DNA of 64,000 bases, from NCBI GenBank assembly GCA_051656605.1, contig JBOGCF010000007.1, forward strand, positions 143,677 through 207,676. Reading direction: 5' to 3'. This document shows positions 7,578 to 16,902 of the stretch, piece after piece; positions within the stretch are counted from its first letter, which is position 1, and every line of letters begins with the position of its first letter. The position numbers were made by a program, and so were the translations under genes. The notes under the pieces were generated by a model. That model was not told the DNA's origin. It did not search any database and worked only from the letters and a program-made list of their open reading frames with translations. Origin of the DNA: UBA12018 sp051656605 (GTDB lineage: Bacteria > Bacteroidota > Bacteroidia > Bacteroidales > CAMTPD01).

Positions 7578-9599
7578 TTACTTTCTACCTGTATTTTTCT
7601 TTTTCTGTTTACGTATTTGATCAGCTTTATAACGATATTGCTCCTCCAGATCTTCTAGACCTTTCTTTGCATAAACATCAGCTAAATAATCATGTGCAGA
7701 TGCATTTGTCCCTTTTATTGAGATTGCTTTTAAAAATGCCGATTCAGCTTCATCTAAGTGATTTTGCGCCAACATACTTTTTGCCTTATTGTACCATCCT
7801 TTGAATGATCGAGGTGAAAGTTCAATTACTTTATTAAAACAAGTATCTGCATTGTAGTAATCTCCCAAATCAAATAAGGTAACTCCTTTTCGTATCCATG
7901 CATCCAAAAATAGCGGATCAAACTCTAATGCTTTATCAAAGTTTCGCAATGCAGCTTTTGTATCATTAGCTGTAGTTATACATTCGTTACCCATAAAGTA
8001 AAACTCTTCGGCATAGTTACGCATCGTTTTTGCCGTTTCATATTGACGCTCTTTGATCTGTACTATTTCTTGCTTCAGCTTCTCGATGGTATAAAGTTGA
8101 CGTTGAATAAATCTCTTCACTAACGGATCAGACAAATCGTTTCTCGTATCTACTGCCTTAGCAAATGCATCAACAGATGCAGCATAATCCCCTTTGGCAA
8201 AATTTTTATATGCGTTTAGATATAATGTTTCCGCCTCAGCCTCCCTAATACTTTGCTCAATCAATCGTTGATCATTAAACTGCCGACTAAAAACCTTTAT
8301 ATCATCCCTCACAAAGATATCCCGCTGATGAATATTGCGTTTCAACACTAAACCTTCGAGAGAAGTACAACGGCTTAAAGCAACATAGGTTTGTCCACCA
8401 GCGAAAACTCCCCCGGTAAGATCAACAACCACTTTCGAAAAAGTTAACCCTTGACTCTTATGCACTGTAATTGCCCATGCCAAGCGAATAGGCAATTGCT
8501 CGAAGCTTCCGATTATCTCCTCCTCGATTTTTTTATCTTTTTCATTATAGGTAAACTTTCTATTTTGCCATGCTGAAGGCTCAACCAAGTGCTCGCTTCC
8601 ATTCTCAAGTAATACATAAACATCGCCGGCATCTGTTATACCCGACACAACACCAATTGTACCATTCACCCATCTGCGCATCGGGTCATTATCGATGAAG
8701 ATAACCTGCGCTTTCTCTTTCAACGACAACTTCAATAATGTCGGTAAAGATGATACTGGAAAATCTCCTGTAATTTTACCCGTAACGATGGTTTCTTTAC
8801 CTTTAATCTCAGCCAATTTTCGCTCATTGATATAATCAACACTATCACGCTTCGTTGCTAAAGTAATATACATTTCTTCTTCTGAAGGATTGAACGAAGG
8901 AATGCAACGTTGATTAAGAATGGACAAGTCTCGATCAGTAACTGTACTCGATCGAATGTGATCTAAAATATCAACAAACTCCTTATCTTTTTGCCGATAT
9001 ACTTTTTGCAGCTCGATTGGCACTAGATGAATCTCCTTAAATACTTTTGCAGAAAAAAAGAAAGAAGACTCATAGAATAACCTAAGAATCTCTTTTTCAT
9101 CCGACTTTACCACTGGCTCCAACTGAAATACATCTCCCACAAACAACAACTGTTTGCCTCCAAACGGCAAGCGCATATTCCCAGAATAGACTCTTAAAAT
9201 ACGATCTATACAGTCAATAATATCAGCTCGCACCATTGATATCTCATCAATAATTATTAGCTCTACTTCTTTAAGTAGTGTCTTGTGCTCCTTTTTATAG
9301 CGTAAGAATTCGAATATCCGTCCTCCTTGCAGACTTAAATCGGGATCATCAGGTAATAACGGACGGAGTGGCAACTTGAAAAATGAATGAATTGTAACTC
9401 CTCCTGCATTAATTGCAGCAATACCTGTTGGAGCCAAAACAACAAACTTTTTTCTCGTGTTTGCACAAATGTATTTTAAGAATGTAGACTTACCTGTACC
9501 TGCTTTCCCTGTAAGAAATACTGATTGCCGGGTATAATTGATTAACTGAAGTGCATCCAGAAACTCTTTATTGTCCGTATCTAATTCGAAATTCGACAT
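7578..9599 (-). CDS. Pif1/RecD2-like DNA helicase with C-terminal TPR repeats
   Basis: A 673-residue superfamily 1B helicase fused to a TPR domain. Counting from the chosen start, Walker A is GKAGTGKST (31-39) and Walker B is LIIIDEISM (D118, E119). A UvrD_C_2-type motif AITVHKSQGLTF occurs near residue 390. From about 520 to the basic C-terminus, several TPR units appear (for example ALRNFDKALEFDPLFLDAW and GWYNKAKSMLAQNHLDEA). I prefer the ATG at 9599 (MSNFELD) over 9620 because the conserved region starts there; no Shine-Dalgarno decides it. Likely acts on DNA ends, forks or G-quadruplexes, with TPRs recruiting partners (inference). Confidence 0.88.
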   Translation of the reverse strand: MSNFELDTDNKEFLDALQLINYTRQSVFLTGKAGTGKSTFLKYICANTRKKFVVLAPTGIAAINAGGVTIHSFFKLPLRPLLPDDPDLSLQGGRIFEFLRYKKEHKTLLKEVELIIIDEISMVRADIIDCIDRILRVYSGNMRLPFGGKQLLFVGDVFQLEPVVKSDEKEILRLFYESSFFFSAKVFKEIHLVPIELQKVYRQKDKEFVDILDHIRSSTVTDRDLSILNQRCIPSFNPSEEEMYITLATKRDSVDYINERKLAEIKGKETIVTGKITGDFPVSSLPTLLKLSLKEKAQVIFIDNDPMRRWVNGTIGVVSGITDAGDVYVLLENGSEHLVEPSAWQNRKFTYNEKDKKIEEEIIGSFEQLPIRLAWAITVHKSQGLTFSKVVVDLTGGVFAGGQTYVALSRCTSLEGLVLKRNIHQRDIFVRDDIKVFSRQFNDQRLIEQSIREAEAETLYLNAYKNFAKGDYAASVDAFAKAVDTRNDLSDPLVKRFIQRQLYTIEKLKQEIVQIKERQYETAKTMRNYAEEFYFMGNECITTANDTKAALRNFDKALEFDPLFLDAWIRKGVTLFDLGDYYNADTCFNKVIELSPRSFKGWYNKAKSMLAQNHLDEAESAFLKAISIKGTNASAHDYLADVYAKKGLEDLEEQYRYKADQIRKQKKKNTGRK

Positions 9600-9821
9600 A
9601 TAATGACTGTATTTAAACAACGAATATACATTAATATTTCCGGATTATAGAAGTCATAAATCTTTTAATAAATCGTCAATTTGTTTCAAAATGCTAAAAG
9701 AAAATTATTACATCGCACTTATAAAACTATTTTATGGAAATTGAGTTATAATAATAAACAAAGCTCAAAACAGACTGTAAAACACAGTTTCAAAATATCT
9801 CAGATGAATTAACCACGCTTC

Positions 9822-9852
9822 CCCCGTAATGGACAATGCTTTCATTACGGGG
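9822..9852. terminator. Stem-loop downstream of nhaA
   Basis: A 10-bp perfect stem, CCCCGTAATG (9822-9831) with CATTACGGGG (9843-9852), lies 10 nt beyond the nhaA stop. A U-rich run follows it on the plus strand (ATTTCTTTATT), but on the minus strand, where nhaA is read, the downstream sequence is not U-rich. It is terminator-like in position only. Confidence 0.55.
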
Positions 9853-9861
9853 ATTTCTTTA

Positions 9862-11220
9862 TTATACTTCTATTGACTCTTCTTTCGGCAAGACTCTTTT
9901 AAGCATAAAATATCCCATTAACCCGGATATTAATGACCCGGAAAACACACCGATCTTTGCTTGATTCAACAGCTCTGCACTTCCTGCAGAATCTACAAAA
10001 GACAAGTTAGCAATAAATAATGCTACAGTAAAACCAATACCTCCTAGCATAGACACTGCCAAAAGCATTTGTTTATTAAGGCCTGAAGGCATACGAACTA
10101 ATTTCAATTTAATGAAGATATAGGTAAATGTATATATACCTATAGTTTTACCTACAACCAAACCTAAAAATACAGCTAAGCTCACACCCATTAATGCATC
10201 TAATGTTATACTTGAAATTGTAATACCTGCATTTACGAATGCGAATAATGGCAAAACAAGATAATTTACAAATGGCTCTAAATCATCTACCATATCTTGT
10301 AATGGACTAATTGCTCTATCAGCACGCCATTCTATCTCTTTTAATGTATGTATCTGTGCATGTGTAAGAACCGTTGCTTTATCATTTTGCTGCTCGGGTG
10401 CTGAACGAAGTTTATCTAATGCATCTTTCATTCCAACAACAAATGATTCTAAATTAATTTTAGGACGAGCTGGAACAGTAAATGCAACTAAAACCCCAGC
10501 TATTGTAGGATGTATGCCTGATTCTAAGAATAAGATCCAAACAAAGAATCCGATTAAGTAATAAAATATCTTGCTACTAACACGTAGTTTATTGCCAACA
10601 TAAAGTAATATTAATAATGCGAATGCGATAAATAAAAATTTATATGCAATCGCTCCACTATAAAATAAAGCAATAATTAAGATTCCTCCAATATCGTCAA
10701 CGACAGCTAATGCTGTGAGAAATATACGCAAACTCAATGGAACACGTCTCCCCAAAAGAGAAAGAACACCCAATGCAAATGCAATGTCGGTAGCCATCGG
10801 AATTGCCATACCTCTTGACCCTGGTGCTTGATTACAAACTAAATAATAAACAAGAACCGGAATCACCATACCACCAAAGGCTGCAATAATGGGAAGAATA
10901 GCTTTTCTAAAACTAGATAATTCACCAACGAGTATCTCGCGCTTGATCTCCAAACCAACTACAAAGAAGAATACCGCCATCAATGCATCATTCACAAACT
11001 CCAACATCGACATATAGTGCCCATTATGAGAAAACACATTAAATGAACTAATCCTCACAACAACAGGATGAGCCAAGGCATTTTGATACCACTCATAATA
11101 TGGGGAATTAGCTAAAATCATAGCAAGAATAGCAGCGATAAATAAGAGCGCACTCGCATTTGTACTACTCTTAGCAAAACGAAGAAGGGGCTTAAATAAG
11201 CCTAATACTTGAGGACTCAT
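9862..11220 (-). CDS. nhaA: Na+/H+ antiporter NhaA
   Basis: Inner-membrane electrogenic antiporter exporting Na+ for H+. The 452-residue protein has 11-12 hydrophobic segments. The NhaA ion-binding acidic residues are present: D145 in PMATDIAFALGVL and the pair D175-D176 in LAVVDDIGGILI. A hydrophilic loop of about 45 residues (about 262-307), longer than in the E. coli protein, divides the two halves; this is common in Bacteroidota NhaA. It is followed directly by a terminator-like hairpin. Upstream there is a -7-like TAAATTTG on the minus strand (11303-11310) without a good -33. Confidence 0.95.
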   Translation of the reverse strand: MSPQVLGLFKPLLRFAKSSTNASALLFIAAILAMILANSPYYEWYQNALAHPVVVRISSFNVFSHNGHYMSMLEFVNDALMAVFFFVVGLEIKREILVGELSSFRKAILPIIAAFGGMVIPVLVYYLVCNQAPGSRGMAIPMATDIAFALGVLSLLGRRVPLSLRIFLTALAVVDDIGGILIIALFYSGAIAYKFLFIAFALLILLYVGNKLRVSSKIFYYLIGFFVWILFLESGIHPTIAGVLVAFTVPARPKINLESFVVGMKDALDKLRSAPEQQNDKATVLTHAQIHTLKEIEWRADRAISPLQDMVDDLEPFVNYLVLPLFAFVNAGITISSITLDALMGVSLAVFLGLVVGKTIGIYTFTYIFIKLKLVRMPSGLNKQMLLAVSMLGGIGFTVALFIANLSFVDSAGSAELLNQAKIGVFSGSLISGLMGYFMLKRVLPKEESIEV

Positions 11221-11376
11221 AAATAGAAAGAATTTGTTAAGTAATAAACAAAGCTTGTGACATGATCACAAACTCACACATATACTAAATGCTAAGACTT
11301 TGCAAATTTATCTCTTTTATATCAATTTTATATACAGTATCTAATTTAAAATTTGATTAGTCATATAGATAAACAA

Positions 11377-11431
11377 AAAATATCCACCATATTTCTACTT
11401 CTCTTCAAAATAGAAATATGGTGGATATTTT
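11377..11431 (-). terminator. Terminator of the 11454-12650 antiporter gene
   Basis: A perfect 21-bp inverted repeat (11377-11397 and 11411-11431) with a 13-nt loop lies 22 nt after the stop codon. The minus strand continues with UUUUUUGUUU, a good intrinsic terminator. Confidence 0.85.
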
Positions 11432-11453
11432 CTTAATAAATAAGTTTCATTTA

Positions 11454-12650
11454 TTAAGAAAGCCCTGGCTGTTCTTTCTGTTGCTGTCTCATTGCTAGCT
11501 GCTTTACCCAAACTATAAATAACCCGGTAAGTAATAGGTTTAATACAATGCTTAATACTGAAATTACCAATACAGGACCTCCTAGATTATAGCCAATTGC
11601 AATAAATATGATACCTGCGCCAACCTCACCACGAGTAAACATACCTATAGATAAAGCTAGACGTTCAGAAAAAGCTCTATCCCTATAGAAAAGAACCGGA
11701 AATAACTTTCCTATATTAGAAAGAAGAGAAACCAAAATCACGTGCAAGATAATTGTACCCCAAGGCAGCATATGCTGTGACCCTGTTATTGTATTTGCTT
11801 CTGCAGCTCCATCTGTAAATTCAAGACCAAGAAAGTAAGGCATACTCATTCCTACAAGAAACATAAACAAATAAGAAACTGTATTTGTAGCAATTGTTTC
11901 CTCTTTTGACACTAAATGCTTTTGCTTCATTACCATCCCCAGAATAAAGGCAGGAAGCAATACTTCTATATGAATACATCCTTCTTCTCCATATAAACTT
12001 TTTGTAAGAAAATAAATTCCTTGACAAAGAACAAACGTAATAATCGAATAAGTTAGAATAGCTTTCCAATTTTGAGGAATATCATAAGTCCCAAGCTTTT
12101 TCCAGCCAACAATAAGCAATCCACAAACTATAAATATCACAACAAACAATTGCCACTTCATTCCGATCATCATTATTTGAAGTGGAATCATTAATAAGAT
12201 AGTGTCAAGGTCATCAAAAATAGCCAGCACCTGTATTTTCTTATAAATCCAGCTATTCTTCAAACCTGCAGCAGCAAGCATTGTAAACAAAATACCAGCT
12301 GATGTTGGTGCAGCAAATCGACTTAATAATAAATTCTCCTTCCATGCATCCCAATTACCCCAATAGGTTGATGGCAAAAGAATAAAAACATAATAGAGTG
12401 CAATCAAAAGCCAAGGCATGGCAGCTGTAGCCATTGCTATAAAATAATCACTAGTATATGAGCGCCATCGTGATTTATCAAGTTCAAATTCGCGACCCAC
12501 ATTTATCATAATAAATGCAAGACAAACATACAGAAGGGTATTTCCAACTGATTTAATTAATGGATAGTATTCTTCCATTGCCGTAGGAATGATTTGTGAG
12601 AGAATCAGACCAAAGACAAGAAAAAAGGAGAACAATAGCACTTTCTTCAT
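11454..12650 (-). CDS. Cation:proton antiporter (Na+/H+ exchanger family)
   Basis: A 398-residue polytopic protein with about 11 hydrophobic segments, resembling the CPA/KefB-type sodium:hydrogen exchanger fold. Recognisable elements are the FTRGEVGAGIIFIAIGY segment and LAIFDDLDTILLMIP, which carries an acidic cluster comparable to ion-binding Asp pairs in CPA transporters. The first 20 residues form a membrane anchor rather than a cleaved signal. It precedes nhaA on the same strand, but a strong terminator separates the two, so they are independent units. Ion specificity (Na+ or K+) cannot be told. Confidence 0.78.
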   Translation of the reverse strand: MKKVLLFSFFLVFGLILSQIIPTAMEEYYPLIKSVGNTLLYVCLAFIMINVGREFELDKSRWRSYTSDYFIAMATAAMPWLLIALYYVFILLPSTYWGNWDAWKENLLLSRFAAPTSAGILFTMLAAAGLKNSWIYKKIQVLAIFDDLDTILLMIPLQIMMIGMKWQLFVVIFIVCGLLIVGWKKLGTYDIPQNWKAILTYSIITFVLCQGIYFLTKSLYGEEGCIHIEVLLPAFILGMVMKQKHLVSKEETIATNTVSYLFMFLVGMSMPYFLGLEFTDGAAEANTITGSQHMLPWGTIILHVILVSLLSNIGKLFPVLFYRDRAFSERLALSIGMFTRGEVGAGIIFIAIGYNLGGPVLVISVLSIVLNLLLTGLFIVWVKQLAMRQQQKEQPGLS

Positions 12651-12724
12651 TATTGTATGTGTATTTTAATAATTAACATTATCAAATTCTATTAAGTGCT
12701 AAAATAGAAATAATTTTTTATTTA

Positions 12725-13342
12725 TCAACAGTTATCACAATCCTCATCCTCTAAAATTCGTAATGAATCAACTTTAAGAAGCCTTTCTTTTAACATTACG
12801 ACATCATTCATACGAATACGCAAAGTCATTTCACAGTCCATATCAAACGATTGCGAAACAATTTCCACATTCATTTCTTTAATGATACGCATTACTCCAT
12901 TCATAAATGGATACTCATAAATAACTTTAACATCGACATCAACTGTACGCTCTTCAACCTCTGCGACAGCTAAAACTTCTGCAGCAGCAGCTTTATATGC
13001 AACGATCAAACCTCCAGTACCAAGTTTTATCCCTCCAAAATACCTAATTACGACAACTAAAATATTAGTAAGTTCATTTGAATTAATCTGACCAAGAATT
13101 GGTTTTCCTGCTGTTCCAGAAGGTTCGCCATCATCATTAGCCCTAAAGTTCTTTCGCTCATGACCAAGCATATATGCCCAACATACATGACGAGCATCAT
13201 AATACTGTTTGCGAAACTTTTCGACCTGTTCTTTTACCTCTTCAACTGTTCTTACTGGCACTGCGTAAGCAATAAATTTACTACGCTTTTCGGTAAATAA
13301 ACCCTCTGCTGTTCCTGTTATTGTTTTATATGTATCTCCCAT
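12725..13342 (-). CDS. yigZ: YigZ/IMPACT family protein
   Basis: A 205-residue protein of the UPF0029/IMPACT family. The N-terminal hallmark region is plain: DARHVCWAYMLG, NDDGEPSGTAGKPIL and VIRYFGGIKLGTGGLI (about 50-120). A DUF1949-like C-terminal domain follows (about 140-200). Members bind nucleic acids or ribosome-associated factors; the bacterial function is not established, so none is assigned. Length matches the family. Confidence 0.92.
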   Translation of the reverse strand: MGDTYKTITGTAEGLFTEKRSKFIAYAVPVRTVEEVKEQVEKFRKQYYDARHVCWAYMLGHERKNFRANDDGEPSGTAGKPILGQINSNELTNILVVVIRYFGGIKLGTGGLIVAYKAAAAEVLAVAEVEERTVDVDVKVIYEYPFMNGVMRIIKEMNVEIVSQSFDMDCEMTLRIRMNDVVMLKERLLKVDSLRILEDEDCDNC

Positions 13343-13426
13343 AACAAATACAAAATAAACAAATTATTCATCAATGAGCAATAAGTAAATGCAACGAGAT
13401 ACAAGGGAACTTATCCTTGAATAACA

Positions 13427-13472
13427 AAAAGAGAGATCAATACCTTTTGAAACAAGCATCTATCTCTCTTTT
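13427..13472 (-). terminator. Terminator of the serC-serA-DUF1015 cluster
   Basis: An 11-bp perfect stem (AAAAGAGAGAT, 13427-13437, with ATCTCTCTTTT, 13462-13472) lies just beyond the DUF1015 stop codon. It is followed on the minus strand by a U-rich run (UUUGUUAUU). Confidence 0.75.
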
Positions 13473-13493
13473 ACTGTTTGTAAATATCTATTC

Positions 13494-14738
13494 TTAATCT
13501 AACAAATGCACAACTAGCCCTGATCTTAATTTAGGTTCAAACCATGTAGACTTCGGTGGCATAATATTACCAGTATCTGCAACTTTAATTAATTGATCCA
13601 TCGAAACAGGACAAACACCTATCGCCATTTGCATTTCACCACTATCTACTCTCGATTGCAACGTTTCATAGCCTCGTATTCCACCAACAAAATCAATACG
13701 ATTATCTGTTCGAAGATCTTTAACTCCCAAGATCTTCTCAAGAATCAAACGAGAACAAATTTCAGCACCTAAAGATTCAATTGGATGTTGTGCATCATAA
13801 GTCCCGTCTTTTGCTTTGATACGAAACCATTTACCTGACAAGTATATTCCAAATTCATCAGATTGAGAAGGATGTGCCCGAACAATATCTGATTCTTTAA
13901 TATGAAAATCACGACTTAACAATATAAAAAACTCGTCGTCTGATAAGCCGTTTAGATCGCGAACCAATCTATTATAATCCAGAATCTTTAGCTCGCTTTT
14001 AGGAAAACAAACCGCCATGAAGTAGTCTGATTCGACTTCGTGCGCATCGAGCAAATCTCCATGCATCTTCTCAGCCCCCACTAGTGCCGCAGCTGCAGAT
14101 CGATGATGCCCATCTGCAATATAGAAATTCTTTATTCCACTAAAACTCTTTGTTATAGATTGCATCTTCTCATCATCATCAATAATCCAGAAAATATGCT
14201 CAATCCCATCTTCGGCTTTAAATTGATATTCAGGAGTTAAAGCTTTCACTCTTTCAACTATCTGAGACAAAACAGGGTGATCTTCATATGCAAAGAAAAC
14301 AGGCTCCATATTTGCATTTGTAACCCTTACATGCTTCATCCGATCCTCTTCTTTGTCTTTTCTTGTTAACTCATGCTTCTTTATTACTCCATTAACATAA
14401 TCTTCAACTGATGCACAAACAACAATTCCATATTGAATATGCTCACCCATTTTCTGAGCATACAAATAATAGCAGTCCTTCTCATCTTGTCTCAACCATC
14501 CATTACGGATAAACTTGGAAAGATTTTTTGACGCACGAGCATATACTTGTTCGTCGTGTTCATCGACTTCATTATTAAAATCAATCTCAGGTTTGATAAT
14601 ATGAAACAAAGACATTTCATTATCACCAGTTTCTATCAAGGCCTCTGTCGAACTTAAAACGTCATAAGGCCTTGAAGCTATTTGCTTGACATATTGTTTG
14701 GGAGGACGATATCCCTTGAACGGTTTTACTTTTACCAT
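13494..14738 (-). CDS. DUF1015 family protein in the serine cluster
   Basis: A 414-residue cytoplasmic protein of the DUF1015 (HTH-containing SerC-like) family. The characteristic ADGHHRSAAA motif (about residues 209-218) is present, as is the N-terminal FKGYRPP segment. Its start lies 3 nt after the serA stop codon, so the two are almost certainly co-translated. The order serC, serA, DUF1015 recurs in Bacteroidota and links the protein to serine metabolism. A free L-serine kinase activity has been described for a related family (SerK, ParB/sulfiredoxin-type), but I cannot claim it for this one. Function unassigned. Confidence 0.85.
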   Translation of the reverse strand: MVKVKPFKGYRPPKQYVKQIASRPYDVLSSTEALIETGDNEMSLFHIIKPEIDFNNEVDEHDEQVYARASKNLSKFIRNGWLRQDEKDCYYLYAQKMGEHIQYGIVVCASVEDYVNGVIKKHELTRKDKEEDRMKHVRVTNANMEPVFFAYEDHPVLSQIVERVKALTPEYQFKAEDGIEHIFWIIDDDEKMQSITKSFSGIKNFYIADGHHRSAAAALVGAEKMHGDLLDAHEVESDYFMAVCFPKSELKILDYNRLVRDLNGLSDDEFFILLSRDFHIKESDIVRAHPSQSDEFGIYLSGKWFRIKAKDGTYDAQHPIESLGAEICSRLILEKILGVKDLRTDNRIDFVGGIRGYETLQSRVDSGEMQMAIGVCPVSMDQLIKVADTGNIMPPKSTWFEPKLRSGLVVHLLD

Positions 14739-14741
14739 GGA

Positions 14742-15668
14742 TTATAGATTTACTCTGAACTGTTCATCACCTGTTTTAAAAAAATTCACAATCTGAATAG
14801 CAGCTGCAACTCCCGCATTCGTATTTGCTTCTTCCGTTTGAGCTCCCATTTTTTGGGGGGTAGCATAATAGCGTGTCGGAAACTCCGTTTTCAATTGCTC
14901 ATCAATTAAAGGCTTTGTATCGGCAAGGAAAACAAAATCCTTGCGAGACTGCATTATAGATAATAGATCATTTTCATCTATTATCTCCTGACGTGCGGTA
15001 TTGATTAAGATTGCATCCTCAGGCATCCGATTCAATAAGGATGCATTGATCGATCGCTTAGTTAACTCCGTTGCTGGTAGATGCAAAGATACGATTTCAC
15101 ACAAATTATACAATTCTTCAATATTATCTACGTATCTCACGCCCAAGCTATCCATTTCTTTCTCCTTCCCAGGAAAAGCATCATAACCATATACTTCCAT
15201 ACCAAACCCTTTAGCTATGCGTGCCACACACTTACCTACATTACCAAAAGCATGTATGCCAAGAGTACGACCTTTTAACTCCTTTCCTACCGAACCGTTG
15301 AAGCAATTGCGCATCGAATAAATCAGCAAACCAAAGACCAACTCCCCTACTGCATTTGCATTTTGACCTGGAGTATTCATAACACAAACGTGATGCTTTG
15401 TTGCGCAGTCAAGATCTATGTTATCATAACCAGCACCTGCCCGAACAACTATTTTTAAATTTGGAGCTGCCGCAAAGACTGCCGCATCAACAATATCACT
15501 TCTTACAATCAACGCATCAACCTCTTTTACCGCAGCTATAAATTCTGTTTGAGAGGTATACTTTTCAAGATAAATGACCTCATAACCTGCATCTTGTATT
15601 ACTTGTAAAATTAAGGTTTTTGCTGGCGAAGCAAAAGGCTTATCTGTGGCAATTAGAATCTTTTTCAT
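14742..15668 (-). CDS. serA: D-3-phosphoglycerate dehydrogenase, short form
   Basis: First enzyme of phosphorylated serine synthesis. At 308 residues it lacks the C-terminal ACT regulatory domain of E. coli SerA. The NAD-binding motif is GIHAFGNVGKCVAR (137-150) and the substrate Arg equivalent is R226 (INTARQE). The usual catalytic His of TPHIGA is missing: the sequence reads TPQKMGAQTEEAN (270-282). A similar TPKKMGAQ variant typifies Bacteroidota and Entamoeba short PGDHs from memory. It lies 78 nt after serC and 3 nt before the DUF1015 gene. Confidence 0.9.
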   Translation of the reverse strand: MKKILIATDKPFASPAKTLILQVIQDAGYEVIYLEKYTSQTEFIAAVKEVDALIVRSDIVDAAVFAAAPNLKIVVRAGAGYDNIDLDCATKHHVCVMNTPGQNANAVGELVFGLLIYSMRNCFNGSVGKELKGRTLGIHAFGNVGKCVARIAKGFGMEVYGYDAFPGKEKEMDSLGVRYVDNIEELYNLCEIVSLHLPATELTKRSINASLLNRMPEDAILINTARQEIIDENDLLSIMQSRKDFVFLADTKPLIDEQLKTEFPTRYYATPQKMGAQTEEANTNAGVAAAIQIVNFFKTGDEQFRVNL

Positions 15669-15746
15669 AAATTCGGCATTTAAATATCATTAGATCTAAA
15701 GATTAAACCTTCGATCATATTTCTAGACCGAAGGAATAGTCAATGT

Positions 15747-16814
15747 TTAATATAGTTTTTCAAAATCTTGCATAGCTTGTACCAACACCTTCATACTTTC
15801 CATTGGCAAGGCATTATAATTAGAAGCTCTAAATCCACCCACAGAACGGTGGCCTTTAATTCCTACAATACCATATTTACCAACAAACTCAACAAAAGCA
15901 TCCTCTTTATCTTGATATTCATCAGCCATCACAAAACAGATATTCATATACGAGCGATCCTCTTTAACGGCTGTACCGACAAACATTTTATTTCTATCAA
16001 TCTCATTATATAATAGAAGTGCTTTACGCTCACTTTCCTTCTCTAGATAGTCCAAACCTCCAAGTTCTTTGTAATACTTAAGCGTTTGTAAAGCTGCATA
16101 AATTGGAAACACAGGTGGTGTATTGTACATAGAATCTTTCTTCACATGCAAACTATAGTCAAGCATTGAAGGAATTGCCCTAGGCATCTTACCCAGCGCA
16201 TCAGTCTTTACAATCACCAATGTAACCCCCGCAGGCGCTAAGTTCTTTTGTGCTCCGGCATATATTGCAATGTATTTTGAGAAGTCGATAGGACGAGAAA
16301 AGATATCAGACGACATATCAGCAACTAATGGCACACCAACAGACGGATCACAACGCATTTGCGTACCATAAATTGTATTATTCGATGTATAATGAAAATA
16401 GTCTGCATCTGCAGGCACACTATAATCCTTAGGTATATAGTTGTAATTAGCTACTTTAGACGAAGCGACTACATCTACCTCTCCAAATAACTTTGCCTCT
16501 TTGATTGCATTAGAAGCCCAAGTTCCTGTATCCAGATAAGCAGCCTTTTTAGCTAAAAAGTTATAAGGAATCATGCAAAACTGCATACTCGCTCCGCCTC
16601 CGAGAAAAAGCACTTCAAACCCAGACGGAATATTCAAAAGCTCTTTTACCAACAATCGAGCCTCTTCAATTACAGCAACAAATTCTTTACTGCGATGAGA
16701 AACCTCAAGCACAGACAAACCCGTACCCGCAAAATTCTCAATGGCTTCAACAGAGTTCTTTAAAGTATATTCGCTCAAAATAGAGGGACCTGCATAAAAA
16801 TTGTGCTTCTTCAT
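15747..16814 (-). CDS. serC: Phosphoserine aminotransferase
   Basis: PLP enzyme converting 3-phosphohydroxypyruvate and glutamate to O-phosphoserine and 2-oxoglutarate. It probably also acts in the DXP-dependent PLP pathway. The 355-residue sequence begins with the family's NFYAGPSILSE. It carries GGGASMQF (72-79) for cofactor phosphate binding and the Schiff-base lysine K190 in IYAGAQKNLAPAG, and ends with GGFRASNYNALP. First gene of the serC-serA-DUF1015 cluster. Confidence 0.97.
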   Translation of the reverse strand: MKKHNFYAGPSILSEYTLKNSVEAIENFAGTGLSVLEVSHRSKEFVAVIEEARLLVKELLNIPSGFEVLFLGGGASMQFCMIPYNFLAKKAAYLDTGTWASNAIKEAKLFGEVDVVASSKVANYNYIPKDYSVPADADYFHYTSNNTIYGTQMRCDPSVGVPLVADMSSDIFSRPIDFSKYIAIYAGAQKNLAPAGVTLVIVKTDALGKMPRAIPSMLDYSLHVKKDSMYNTPPVFPIYAALQTLKYYKELGGLDYLEKESERKALLLYNEIDRNKMFVGTAVKEDRSYMNICFVMADEYQDKEDAFVEFVGKYGIVGIKGHRSVGGFRASNYNALPMESMKVLVQAMQDFEKLY

Positions 16815-16902
16815 TTTATTACATTTTAATTAGTTTCTTAAGTGATATGTTCTTATGCAAAAGAAGATTTACCTTCAATCAACGATATACAATCGTTTCT
16901 TT

